A DNA stretch of 64,000 nt from Occallatibacter gabretensis. GTDB lineage: Bacteria; Acidobacteriota; Terriglobia; Terriglobales; Acidobacteriaceae. The stretch spans positions 868,001 through 932,000 of the forward strand of contig NZ_LAIJ01000009.1 of the NCBI RefSeq assembly GCF_001449115.1. The letters are read 5' to 3'. The notes under the pieces were generated by a model. It did no database searches, was not told the origin of the DNA, and saw only the letters and a list, made by a program, of their open reading frames with translations. Positions 51,995 through 61,354 of this stretch are shown here, piece after piece; the stretch's first letter is position 1; the number at the start of each line of letters is the position of its first letter. The translations under genes were made by a program, and so were the position numbers.

Positions 51995-54900
51995 TTGGCT
52001 GCTCTTAAGCGAACACTCTTTGTTGTCATGCTATTCGTTGCTGGTCTGGCTATCGGCAATGCACAAACTTCAAATGGCACGATCATCGGCGTCATTACCG
52101 ACCAAGCGGGCCAGGTAGTGACCGGGGCTACTGTTACAGCTACTTCGATCGATACAGGCGCTGTAAAAACCACGACGACAAATGCCGAAGGCGAATACCG
52201 CATCGAGTCAGTGCAGCCCGGCTTTTATGACATTCCCGCCTCAGCAAAAGGTTTTGAGACTACCCTTCAGAAGGGCCTTCAGGTCCCCGCCGCCATCGTG
52301 ACGGCCAGCGTAGTCCTGAAGGTCGGCCAGGCAAGCGACAAGATTGAAGTTACTGCCGACAATGCGGTACTTAACACAGATAACGGCCAGATCAGCGGCA
52401 CCATCGGCGAACTTGAAATCAGCAACCTTCCTATCGCCAGCCTGAACCCTTACGAGCTTGCACTTACCCTTCCCGGTGTGATCAACACGCAGCAGGGCGG
52501 GTTCTCGAATGGTGTGAACTTCAATGTGGGCGGCGGCCGTCCTCGCGCCAACAACTTCCTGATTGAAGGCCAGGACAACAATGATGCCGGCATTCAGGGC
52601 CAGGGCCTTCAGCCGGGCAATGACGAAGCGGTCAAGGAAGTTGTCATTATCGAGAACGCCTATACCGCTGAGTACGGACATGGGGCAGGCTCGGTTTCGA
52701 ACCTGATTTACAAGAGCGGAACCAACCAGTTCCACGGCGCAGTCTACGAGCGCCTTAGGAACTCTTCGCTCGATGCCATCGACCATAACAACAACTATTA
52801 TCAGGATCCGGTCAAGACGAAGTACCGCGAAAACCTGCCTGGCTTCCGCATCGGCGGACCCATTCTTCGCAATAAGCTCTTCGGCTTCGCCTCCTATCAG
52901 TGGGACATCTATCGTTCCACAGCCAATCTCTCTCAGCTTTCGATCCCTACCGCCGCTGGCCTTGCTACGCTTCAGCCCTATGCTGCAAGCAGCCCGACCC
53001 TTGCCAAGCTGCTTGCAGCCTATGGCACTCTCGTCGGCCAGATTCCTCAAGCGGGCGCCACATACATTGACCTTGGTCCTGATCCGGTCACTGGCGTAGA
53101 GCGCGGCATTGTGGAGGTGGGAACCGTAGCACGCAATCTTGGCGCGGACACCTCAGCCCCTGAAATCGACCTCAAGGGCGATTACATTGCCTCCGGCAAG
53201 GACTCGCTGGGTCTTCGGTTCATCCGCAGCCGGTTTACGGCTCCTTATGACGTGTTCAATTTTCCGGGTCAACTGCCGGGCTTTGATACGGACCAGGATG
53301 GTACGTCGTACAACGCCGGCATCGCGGAGACACATACCTTCACGCCAAACCTCCTGAATGAATTCCGTCTCTCGTACGGCCGCATCGGCTTCAGCTTCGG
53401 TCTGCCTTCCAGCACCACTTCCAACCCGCTCTTCGGCGGCCCCGGAGTTTCTGTTGCAGGCCTTACCGGTTACGGTATTCCCACCAGCATTCCGCAAGGC
53501 CGCTTCCACAATACCTACCAGGTGCAAGACACCATTACCTGGATCAAGGGCAAGCACACCTGGAAGTTCGGTGAGGATATTGCCGACATCCGCGTCCGCG
53601 ACGGGATTCCCTTCAACTTTTATGGCTCTGTTGGCTATGCCAACTCCGGCGGTCCGGTCACGGTCGGCGAGCAGTCAGTGAAGTACACCGGCCTGGCCAA
53701 CCTGATCGACGACTTTGGCGGAAATGCAGCCACCATCAGCCAGAACTTCGGCAGCCCAACTGCTCAACCGCGCCTTTTCAGCCAGAACTACTTTGCCACT
53801 GACACATGGCGTCTTATGCCGACGCTCAGCTTAGATCTTGGCTTCCGCTATGAATACAACGGAGCTCCCTTCAATGCTCCCGGCACTCCTTATCCCGGCA
53901 TCGATCAGAAGGACATCGCTTGCTTCCCGCTGGACCCAGGCGCCAGCTGCAATACGAAACAAACCGGCGACTTTGGCGAATGGGGACCGCGCGCCGGCAT
54001 TGCCTGGAGCCCGACTTTCTTTGGGCAGCATAAGACAGTCGTTCGTACCGGCTTCGGCGTATTCTATGACGTTGTCTTTACCAACATCATCGACAACATC
54101 CAGGCATCCGCACCCAACGCTGCCTCGCCGGTGATTACAAGCTCCACCAGCGGCCGCGGAACTTCCGCCTGGATGGAACAGGTCAGCAACCTCAACAAAA
54201 CCCCGCTGGCTACCAACACAGCAGATCCCATCGTGGATCATCTGCGTTCACCGCGGACTTTCCACTGGAACCTGAACGTCGAACAAGAACTGCCCTGGGC
54301 GACTACCCTCCAGGTTGGTTATGTCGGCGAGCGCGGCGAGCATCTGTACGGCCAGACCAATTTGAATCCCTACGTTGGTTCGTACGAATTCGGCACCGCC
54401 AACAGTGCCCGCGTCATTCCCACCCGCGGCTCCATCGTCGTCCGCGACAACTCCGAAGACTCCGAATATGCCGGCCTCTGGACGGAACTGGATCACAAGT
54501 TCAACCACCAGTTCCTGTTCCGCGCGTCCTACACTTACGGACATGCTCTGGATGATGGTTCTGAAATCTTTACCACTCTCAACCAGTCTTCCTACCAGTT
54601 CAGCCGTTATCCGATTCAGCGTGGAACCACGGACTGGGGCAACTCCGCCTACGATGCTCGCCAGCGCCTTGCTCTCTCCTATATCTGGACACCGGCTATC
54701 TGGCATACCGAAGGCGGGATGAAGATCCTCGGCAACATCGTCAACCGCTGGGCAATCTCAGGCATCACGCAGTTCCAAACCGGAAGCCCGGAAAACGTAG
54801 AGAACGGCTTTGACGTGGACGGCGACGGCATCTCGAACGATCGCCCCAGCCTCGGCAATCCCAAGGCTCCGCTCACCACCTGGGCTGCTGACGGCTCCTG

Positions 54901-55294
54901 GTTTGGCGTTTCCGGGCTTTGCTCCGGTCCCAGCTTCTACAACACCGGTGACAACTGCCATCCGGTCAATGCAAGCGACGTACACTGGATAGTCCCTGGC
55001 CCCGACCAATACGGGAAGCCAGTTGGCCGTAACTCTCTCACCAGCCCAGGATTCCAGCTCTGGAATGTGGCCATTCAGCGCAGCTTCAAGCTGCACGAGC
55101 AGGTTGTATTGGACTTCCGTGGCGATCTGTTCAACATCTTCAACCACGGCAACTTTGGCATCGAGAATACTACGCTCTCCTCGGGCGTGGTGACAGATGC
55201 CTACAACAACTTTGGACCTAACTACTTTACTGATCCCTATCCGACTGTGTCAGGCCACCGCAATGCACAGTTCTTTATGAAGATCAGCTTCTAA
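51995..55294 (+). CDS. Oar-like TonB-dependent receptor
   Basis: 1099 aa from a TTG at 51995 with AGGGAGG at the right distance; an upstream in-frame GTG at 51920 lacks a site. The signal peptide is LKRTLFVVMLFVAGLAIGNAQ. A carboxypeptidase-regulatory domain (about 25-105, GTIIGVITDQAGQVVTGATV), a plug (FLIEGQDNNDAGIQG, EYGHGAGSVSNLIYKSG) and a barrel ending in QFFMKISF follow. Substrate unknown; it is not adjacent to an enzyme on its own strand. It converges with the GH13 gene. Confidence 0.92.
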   Translation: MAALKRTLFVVMLFVAGLAIGNAQTSNGTIIGVITDQAGQVVTGATVTATSIDTGAVKTTTTNAEGEYRIESVQPGFYDIPASAKGFETTLQKGLQVPAAIVTASVVLKVGQASDKIEVTADNAVLNTDNGQISGTIGELEISNLPIASLNPYELALTLPGVINTQQGGFSNGVNFNVGGGRPRANNFLIEGQDNNDAGIQGQGLQPGNDEAVKEVVIIENAYTAEYGHGAGSVSNLIYKSGTNQFHGAVYERLRNSSLDAIDHNNNYYQDPVKTKYRENLPGFRIGGPILRNKLFGFASYQWDIYRSTANLSQLSIPTAAGLATLQPYAASSPTLAKLLAAYGTLVGQIPQAGATYIDLGPDPVTGVERGIVEVGTVARNLGADTSAPEIDLKGDYIASGKDSLGLRFIRSRFTAPYDVFNFPGQLPGFDTDQDGTSYNAGIAETHTFTPNLLNEFRLSYGRIGFSFGLPSSTTSNPLFGGPGVSVAGLTGYGIPTSIPQGRFHNTYQVQDTITWIKGKHTWKFGEDIADIRVRDGIPFNFYGSVGYANSGGPVTVGEQSVKYTGLANLIDDFGGNAATISQNFGSPTAQPRLFSQNYFATDTWRLMPTLSLDLGFRYEYNGAPFNAPGTPYPGIDQKDIACFPLDPGASCNTKQTGDFGEWGPRAGIAWSPTFFGQHKTVVRTGFGVFYDVVFTNIIDNIQASAPNAASPVITSSTSGRGTSAWMEQVSNLNKTPLATNTADPIVDHLRSPRTFHWNLNVEQELPWATTLQVGYVGERGEHLYGQTNLNPYVGSYEFGTANSARVIPTRGSIVVRDNSEDSEYAGLWTELDHKFNHQFLFRASYTYGHALDDGSEIFTTLNQSSYQFSRYPIQRGTTDWGNSAYDARQRLALSYIWTPAIWHTEGGMKILGNIVNRWAISGITQFQTGSPENVENGFDVDGDGISNDRPSLGNPKAPLTTWAADGSWFGVSGLCSGPSFYNTGDNCHPVNASDVHWIVPGPDQYGKPVGRNSLTSPGFQLWNVAIQRSFKLHEQVVLDFRGDLFNIFNHGNFGIENTTLSSGVVTDAYNNFGPNYFTDPYPTVSGHRNAQFFMKISF

Positions 55295-55312
55295 CCGCTG
55301 TAGCAGTAGATA

Positions 55313-55342
55313 AAAAAGGCGACCCACGTTAGGTACCTTTTT
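55313..55342. terminator. Terminator between converging genes
   Basis: AAAAAGG (55313-55319) and CCTTTTT (55336-55342) flank a 16-nt loop between the second TonB receptor and the GH13 gene. The stem is A/T-rich and short, so its strength is doubtful. Confidence 0.45.
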
Positions 55343-55349
55343 AGCGATT

Positions 55350-57275
55350 TTATTTCTCTGCACGGAGTATGACGATCTGCTGTGCGAGGAGATGAATCTG
55401 GAGCTTGCCTCCGGCGGTGGAGTGGGCTTCCGCCGTGGTTTCGAGGGCGGGGATGAAGCGGGAGCAGTTGATTAGAGAACCAGTGTCGAGAGGAATGGTT
55501 ATGTCGTGCGGCACGCTGTCAGAGTTGACGGCGATGATGTAGCGGGGTTGCTGTGAACATGCGCTGGAGAGGTTTGTGCCACGGATGAAAGCAAGTGTGC
55601 GGTCATCAGCCGAGAGCACGGCTAGCTGGCCGGTTTGGAGCGCAGGGGTGTGGGCGCGGAGCTGCAACAGGGAGCTGACCCAGGCTTCCATGGATTGCTC
55701 GGCTTCCATTCGGCCGGATTGGGTGAAGGCGTCGGATTTGGCTTGGCTAGGTTGATCCGACTTGGCTTGTGGGAATCCGCCGGGGAAGTCGTGGCGGTTG
55801 TCGGGGTCGTTGCCGCCCGTCATGGCAATCTCGTCGCCGTAGTAGAGCTGAGGCATTCCGCGGAGCGTGGCGAGGAGGCCGAATCCGAGGCGCAAGGCTG
55901 CTGGGTCTGCGCCGGATTCCGAAAGAAAGCGCTTGTTGTCGTGATTGCCGAGGAAGGTGACGAGGCGCTCGGGATGCGGGTAGAGCGCGTCCTGCTTGAG
56001 GACTTCGGCGATGGCGGTCATGGGCTTCCGACGGGTGAGCGCGTCGCGCAAGGCGAAGAACATCGGGTAATCGAAGGGCGTGTCGAGGAGGGTATCGACT
56101 GTGCCGTCAGAGCCGCGATTGGCACGGCCGCCGGCGAAGAAGCTGGTGACCTTGGGATCGCCGTCGAAGACTTCACCTACTTCGGAGATTTGCGGGTAGA
56201 GCTGGCGGAGCGTGCCGTTGTAGGTGTGCCAGAAGCTGCGCGGGACGTAGGGGAAGGTGTCGATGCGCAGGCCGTCGATGCCGGCGGTTTCAATCCACCA
56301 GATGGCGTTCTGGGTGAGATAGAGGGCGACGAGCGGGGAGTCCTGATTGAGATCGGGGAGCGAGTTGGCGAACCAGCCGTTGAGGACGGCATTGCGTGTG
56401 ACGGCGTTGCCATCTGGGTTGACGATGCTGAGGAAATCGTATTGGGCCTGGATGTGTGAGGCGGGGGTGCCGTGGAACCAGTCGGGGGTGGGCATGTCTT
56501 TGGCCCAGGGATGCGCTGCGCCGACGTGGTTGGGGACGGTGTCGAGGACGACTTTCATGCCGCGGGCGTGGGCGGCGCGGACGAGAGATTGTAGATCGGC
56601 CATGGTGCCGAGGTGGGGATCGACGGCATACATATCGGTGGCGCTGTAGCCGTGATAGCTGTTGCCGGATTGCTCGGCAGAGTTGTCATAGAGCGGGGTG
56701 GTCCAGATGGTGGTGACTCCGAGCTGCTGGAGGTAATCGAGATGGGCTTCTATGCCGCGAATGTCGCCGCCGTGATAGGCGCGGGCGCGGCTGCGGTCGT
56801 CGGGATCGCGGAAGTTGGGGAGGGCATCGTTGGTGGGGTCGGCGTCGGCGAAGCGGTCCGGCATGATGAGGTACATCACGTCGGATGAGTTGAAGCCGCG
56901 GGGGCCCTGGGATTGTGGGCGACGAGCGGTGAGCGTGTAGAGAGCTGTGGTGCTGCCGCGGGGATTGGTGGCGATGAGCTGGATGGCGCCGGGCTTTTTG
57001 CCGGGATCGAAATTGACGAAGGCCCAATGGCCGTTGGGGGAGATGGTGGTTTCGGTGATGCGAGGGTGGGCTGATCCGGATTTTGCGCGGATGGAGAAGG
57101 TTGTGTTCTCGAGGTGCTCGCCGTGGATGAGCAAGAGCGAGGGGGGCAGGCCGGCGAACCAGTTGGGGGGATCGATTTTGGTGATGACGGGTTTGGCGGA
57201 TTGGGCGAAGGAGATGGGCGCGAGCAAGAGAGTCGCGAGAAAGAGGCGGAATGAGAGCCTGGAACCGGGTTTCAT
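55350..57275 (-). CDS. Secreted GH13 alpha-amylase family enzyme (neopullulanase/cyclomaltodextrinase-like)
   Basis: 641 aa from an in-frame ATG with GAGGAAG upstream (a GTG at 57290 is the alternative). The signal peptide ends near ISFAQ. An N-terminal beta domain (KIDPPNWFAGLPPSLLLIHG) is like that of cyclomaltodextrinases. The barrel contains the GH13 motifs DTVPNH, GLRIDTFPY (nucleophile Asp339), EVGEVFDGD (acid/base Glu368) and LGNHDNKRF (Asp446). It probably cleaves alpha-1,4-glucans or cyclodextrins in the periplasm or at the surface. Its gene lies 60-80 nt after the TonB receptor gene on the same strand, like susA next to susC. Confidence 0.93.
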   Translation of the reverse strand: MKPGSRLSFRLFLATLLLAPISFAQSAKPVITKIDPPNWFAGLPPSLLLIHGEHLENTTFSIRAKSGSAHPRITETTISPNGHWAFVNFDPGKKPGAIQLIATNPRGSTTALYTLTARRPQSQGPRGFNSSDVMYLIMPDRFADADPTNDALPNFRDPDDRSRARAYHGGDIRGIEAHLDYLQQLGVTTIWTTPLYDNSAEQSGNSYHGYSATDMYAVDPHLGTMADLQSLVRAAHARGMKVVLDTVPNHVGAAHPWAKDMPTPDWFHGTPASHIQAQYDFLSIVNPDGNAVTRNAVLNGWFANSLPDLNQDSPLVALYLTQNAIWWIETAGIDGLRIDTFPYVPRSFWHTYNGTLRQLYPQISEVGEVFDGDPKVTSFFAGGRANRGSDGTVDTLLDTPFDYPMFFALRDALTRRKPMTAIAEVLKQDALYPHPERLVTFLGNHDNKRFLSESGADPAALRLGFGLLATLRGMPQLYYGDEIAMTGGNDPDNRHDFPGGFPQAKSDQPSQAKSDAFTQSGRMEAEQSMEAWVSSLLQLRAHTPALQTGQLAVLSADDRTLAFIRGTNLSSACSQQPRYIIAVNSDSVPHDITIPLDTGSLINCSRFIPALETTAEAHSTAGGKLQIHLLAQQIVILRAEK

Positions 57276-57353
57276 GGAAGACTTCCTCACGAGCTTGAAA
57301 AAAGCGCCGCATGACTATGGGGCCATGCGGCGCAAGGGGGAGGCTAATCCCAA

Positions 57354-60300
57354 TTAGAAGGTAAAGCGCAGCGCAAGCTGCATTTCGCGTTGGGAGTTTG
57401 CACGCGTGCCTTCAATCTGCCCAAAATGTCCGTTGTCCAGACCGGAGGCATTTGCGGGGCAGGTAGATGTTGTGCCGCCTGTGTACTGGCAGGCATCCAG
57501 GTTGCCGTTCGGATTGGTGAACGCGGGCGTGTTGGACAGGTTAAAGACCTCGGCGCGGAACTGGCCCGTTACGCGCTCGATGATGTGGAAGTCCTTGAAT
57601 AGCGAAGCATCCATGTCACGATAGGCTGGACCTACCATGACATTGCGAGCCGTGTTGCCGGGCGCAATGAAGGTGCTTACCTGTCCATTGGGGTTGATGA
57701 CCGCGGGGTGCGTGTAGAGCGAGGTGTCGAACCACGCGTGCAGGCTCTTGGTGTAATGCGCTTTTCCGCTGGCGTTGGCAAAGTTGGTCAAGCCGCCGCC
57801 CTGGAGCGACGCGCCGCCTCCGTTGCTGCCGTCGTAGAAGTAGTCGCCGGTAGTAATGGAGAAGGGCTGGCCGGTCTGGAGGGTGACGATCGTATTCAGA
57901 TGCCATCCTCCGATGAACTCGTCCACTGCCCTGGGAACATTGGAAGCGAAACGCTTGCCCTTGCCGAACGGAAGCTCGCCGAGTGCGGTAAAGCTGAAGG
58001 TCTGCCGTTGATCCTGGTCGGAGTTGCCGTAGTTTTCCGCCAGGCTCACATTGGTCGTCAGTGGCTGGTTCGCCGACGGCATCACGCCCGGAGTAAAGCC
58101 GGGCAATGCATGTACGAAGAACTGGCTGCTGCCCGTGCCGAAAGCGCCTTCCGAGTTGCTCAGCGTGTGCGACCAGGTGTAAGCCGCCGTCGTCTGAATG
58201 CCCTTAATGCCGCGGCTGTTCAGAAAGACCTGCAGGCCGTTGTAGTTGGACATTCCCTGGGCAACGCCTTGATTGATTCCCTCAAAGTTAGGGAACTGGA
58301 AGGTGTTGGGATCCTGGCCGAGAACCTGCGCATTTGCTCCCACCCAGGTCATCAGGTGCTGCCCGGTGGTGCCTACATAGGCTACGGTCAACGAGGTGGT
58401 TGGCGTGAGCTGTTGCTGCACCTGCAGATCAAACTGCTGGATCATCGAGGTCGGCAGCCTCTTGGGGATCGAGATCAGGCTTACGCCTGTCGGATTGGCG
58501 CGATTGACCGTAGACCCGAAGGCCGGCAGAGGCAGCGCGCCCGTTGCGCTTGCGTTGGTTTTGTCGCACCCTGCAACGTTGGTTGTGCACTGCGGAGCCT
58601 GGCCGCTGAACATGATGCGGTTGCCGCCTAATTGCGGCAGGCTCGAATAGCCCACGGAGCCATTGAAGTCGGCGTTGTTGCTTAGCTGGTTGCCTACGCC
58701 GCCACGGTCCTGGAAGTAGTAAATGCCGTAGCCGCCGCGAACCGAGGTCTTGCCGTTGCCGAGCAGGTCATACGCAAAACCGAAGCGCGGAGCAAAGTTG
58801 CCAAAGTTCGTGTTGACCTGGCTGGCCGACGTTCCATTCGTCCCGGCCTGAACCAGTTGCGCGAAGGTCGGTGAAAAGGGATTCAGGTCGAAATCCGACT
58901 GATAATTGTGCGAAGTATACGGGAAGGTATACAGGTCATAGCGCACGCCAAGGTTCAGCGTCAACCGCGGTGTCACCTTCCAGTCGTCCTGCGCAAAATA
59001 GCCGGTCTCCCAGTTGTGGGTGTCGAAGTAGCTGCTGGCTACACCGATGCTGTAGTCGTCCACGTATCCCACCAGCATGTCAGCAACGGAGAATCCGGTC
59101 CACTGATTGCCGCTCCAGTCAAAGGAGCCCTTGGCATTGTTGCCCTGGAAGAAGTTGACGTAGCGCTTTTCAATGCTGCCGCCGAAGCGGAAGCTATGTT
59201 GCCCGTGGGTCCAGATGAGTTGATCGACGTATTGGTTATCGCCCTGCGGCACGGTGTATGCGCCGCCGTCACCCGTGTAGGCCAGCCAGCCGCCGTTGAT
59301 TGCCGCGCCGCCGCCGAGCAGGGGCGAACGATTTGCATTCAGGATGCCAAGGTTCGCTGAGACGGGAATATTGTCGAACGGCGGAATGTAGCCAAAGAAG
59401 TCATAGATATGTCCGTAGTGGAACTCATTGACGAGGTTCGACGTGAAGATACGCGTGTATCCCACGGCCTCACCGCGCGGATGCACGGGATTGTAACCCG
59501 AGCCAAAGCCGGCCGGCAGATTCGGGAAGAGGCTTTCCTTGTTCTGAATATCCAGCCCATAGCTGTAGCGCCCGAAGAAGCTGTCCTTGTCCGTCGGCTT
59601 CCAGTCAATGCGCACATCGAAGTCGTTCATGTGCTGCGTTTCCTGCGGATTGATAAAGTAGTTACTGCCAATGCTGCCATTGGCGTTGTTCTGTGCCGGG
59701 AAGGCGTTCAAATAATTCTGCGCCACCTGGCTCATGCGGCCGCTGGGAATGATGTTGCCGGGGAACGGTGCGCAGGTGACAGGATCATAAATGGTGCCCA
59801 TCACAGTGGACGGCATTGTGGTGCAGCCCGTCACTGGCCCGTACGGAACACTGGGGGCTACTGTGCTAAACCCGCCTTTCTGCGTGCTGTCGGTGATCAG
59901 CTCGGAAAAATCACCCGTGCGCATCAGCGGCGTCGGTACAGACTGAAAGGTTTCACCCTCGGGGGTGACCAGGCGTAGTGCCTGGTAGCCGCCGAACAGG
60001 AACAGCTTGTGATGCAGGAAAGGCAATGGACCGCCGAGCGTGCCGCCGAACTGCTGGCGGCGATATGGGGGCGCGGGGTTCTGGGTGTTGCCAAAGGCGT
60101 AATTCGGATTGGCGTCAAAGATCTGGTCTCGATCGAAGAAGAACAGCGATCCGTGATATTGATTCGTGCCCGACTTGATAGACGACTGGATAATGGCGCC
60201 GCCGGCCTTGCCGAACTCCGCCGGAGCCACGGCCGTGGTTACGCGAAACTCATCCGTCTCCTCCACCGGCGGGAAAAAGATAATGGTATTGACCAGCGCG

Positions 60301-60962
60301 TCGTTGTTGTCCAGGCCGTCCAGCTCGAAGTTGTTCGCCTGCGCGCGCAGGCCGTTTACCGAAAGAGCCGCGCCGCCGTTGTCGCCGTAACGCCATGTTT
60401 CAGCGTTACCGCCTTGGCCGGAGGCCGCACTGCCATAGCCGCCGCGAGTCACGCCTGGCGTCAGCAAGGCGAGTTGTGTAAAGTTGCGGCTGTTCAACGG
60501 CAAGTCAATCACCTGCTTCGGCTCAATCACTGCCCCGATGGAGGACGTCGAAAGATCGACAATCGGAGCTGCGTCGGTGACTTGAACAGTGGTGGCGGTG
60601 GATCCGGGCTTCAGCCGGAAATTCACATTCTGCACCTGCGAGACGTTGAGCATGAAGCTCTGCGTGGCGCTCTCAAAGTTGGCTACCTTCGCCGTGACGG
60701 AGTAATTGCCACGGAGTATGGCTTCAAAATGGAAGCTGCCTGTGTCATCCGAGATGACTGTCTGCGTAGATCCATTGTCAGTGCTCACCAGGCCGATCGT
60801 CGCGCCCGGGATCGCCGCGCCTGTCTCATCCGCAACGGTACCTCGAACGCTAGCCAGGTCCGACTGCGCCAGGAGCGACTGCGCTCCGGCGAGGAGCATG
60901 AGCAGCATGGACACAAGGCCAGCAAGCTGCACCACTCTTTTCGTATGTTTCGTACTACTCAT
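57354..60962 (-). CDS. Oar-like TonB-dependent receptor of the putative glucan locus
   Basis: 1202 aa. The signal peptide (LVSMLLMLLAGAQSLLAQ) and carboxypeptidase-regulatory domain (about 35-115, ASVRGTVADETGAAIPGATI) precede a plug (FELDGLDNNDALVNTI, EFGKAGGAIIQSSIKSG) and a barrel that ends in MQLALRFTF. GGAGG lies 9 nt before the ATG. The gene directly upstream of the GH13 enzyme suggests it takes up maltooligosaccharides. The regulator gene at 61355 is divergent. Confidence 0.92.
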   Translation of the reverse strand: MSSTKHTKRVVQLAGLVSMLLMLLAGAQSLLAQSDLASVRGTVADETGAAIPGATIGLVSTDNGSTQTVISDDTGSFHFEAILRGNYSVTAKVANFESATQSFMLNVSQVQNVNFRLKPGSTATTVQVTDAAPIVDLSTSSIGAVIEPKQVIDLPLNSRNFTQLALLTPGVTRGGYGSAASGQGGNAETWRYGDNGGAALSVNGLRAQANNFELDGLDNNDALVNTIIFFPPVEETDEFRVTTAVAPAEFGKAGGAIIQSSIKSGTNQYHGSLFFFDRDQIFDANPNYAFGNTQNPAPPYRRQQFGGTLGGPLPFLHHKLFLFGGYQALRLVTPEGETFQSVPTPLMRTGDFSELITDSTQKGGFSTVAPSVPYGPVTGCTTMPSTVMGTIYDPVTCAPFPGNIIPSGRMSQVAQNYLNAFPAQNNANGSIGSNYFINPQETQHMNDFDVRIDWKPTDKDSFFGRYSYGLDIQNKESLFPNLPAGFGSGYNPVHPRGEAVGYTRIFTSNLVNEFHYGHIYDFFGYIPPFDNIPVSANLGILNANRSPLLGGGAAINGGWLAYTGDGGAYTVPQGDNQYVDQLIWTHGQHSFRFGGSIEKRYVNFFQGNNAKGSFDWSGNQWTGFSVADMLVGYVDDYSIGVASSYFDTHNWETGYFAQDDWKVTPRLTLNLGVRYDLYTFPYTSHNYQSDFDLNPFSPTFAQLVQAGTNGTSASQVNTNFGNFAPRFGFAYDLLGNGKTSVRGGYGIYYFQDRGGVGNQLSNNADFNGSVGYSSLPQLGGNRIMFSGQAPQCTTNVAGCDKTNASATGALPLPAFGSTVNRANPTGVSLISIPKRLPTSMIQQFDLQVQQQLTPTTSLTVAYVGTTGQHLMTWVGANAQVLGQDPNTFQFPNFEGINQGVAQGMSNYNGLQVFLNSRGIKGIQTTAAYTWSHTLSNSEGAFGTGSSQFFVHALPGFTPGVMPSANQPLTTNVSLAENYGNSDQDQRQTFSFTALGELPFGKGKRFASNVPRAVDEFIGGWHLNTIVTLQTGQPFSITTGDYFYDGSNGGGASLQGGGLTNFANASGKAHYTKSLHAWFDTSLYTHPAVINPNGQVSTFIAPGNTARNVMVGPAYRDMDASLFKDFHIIERVTGQFRAEVFNLSNTPAFTNPNGNLDACQYTGGTTSTCPANASGLDNGHFGQIEGTRANSQREMQLALRFTF

Positions 60963-61354
60963 TGCGCATTACCTCCAAAGACACTCGCTGCACGAGCTGT
61001 GCTTCACCCGAACTCTTCGAGTTTCGTTGGTGACGATGCGGCGACAGGCATGTTCTGCGCAATCCTTTCCAATTCGTTTTACGTTCATTTCTTGTTCTAC
61101 GCTTAAACGTCTCTTTATCAGACGGATGCGATGAGTCATCCACGGTCATGCCAGGCGGTTGAAGTGTTACATTTATGGATGGGTGAGCAAAACCAGAAGG
61201 TGGGTTCTGTTCCGTGTCGCCCGAGGCTGCCGCTTCCTGAGGGTCACATTCCCTGTGGCGACGAGCCCTGCCGCCGGGAATCTTGTGGTTGCTTCAACTT
61301 AAGTGTTGGGGCATCGCGGTACAGTATCTGTGGTTTTGCTGTGGGAGTTTTACC
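60963..61354. other. Divergent intergenic region, glucan locus regulator/receptor
   Basis: This 392-nt stretch separates two divergent starts. I see no gene in it, no sigma-54 motif on the minus strand, and no clear palindrome. Promoters for both genes must lie here. Any binding site for the winged-helix regulator could be sought here. Confidence 0.6.

Noticed and set aside
60963..61354. A sigma-54 promoter for the third TonB receptor
   Set aside because: I looked for GC-N10-CC patterns with TGGCAC-like context on the minus strand and found none.
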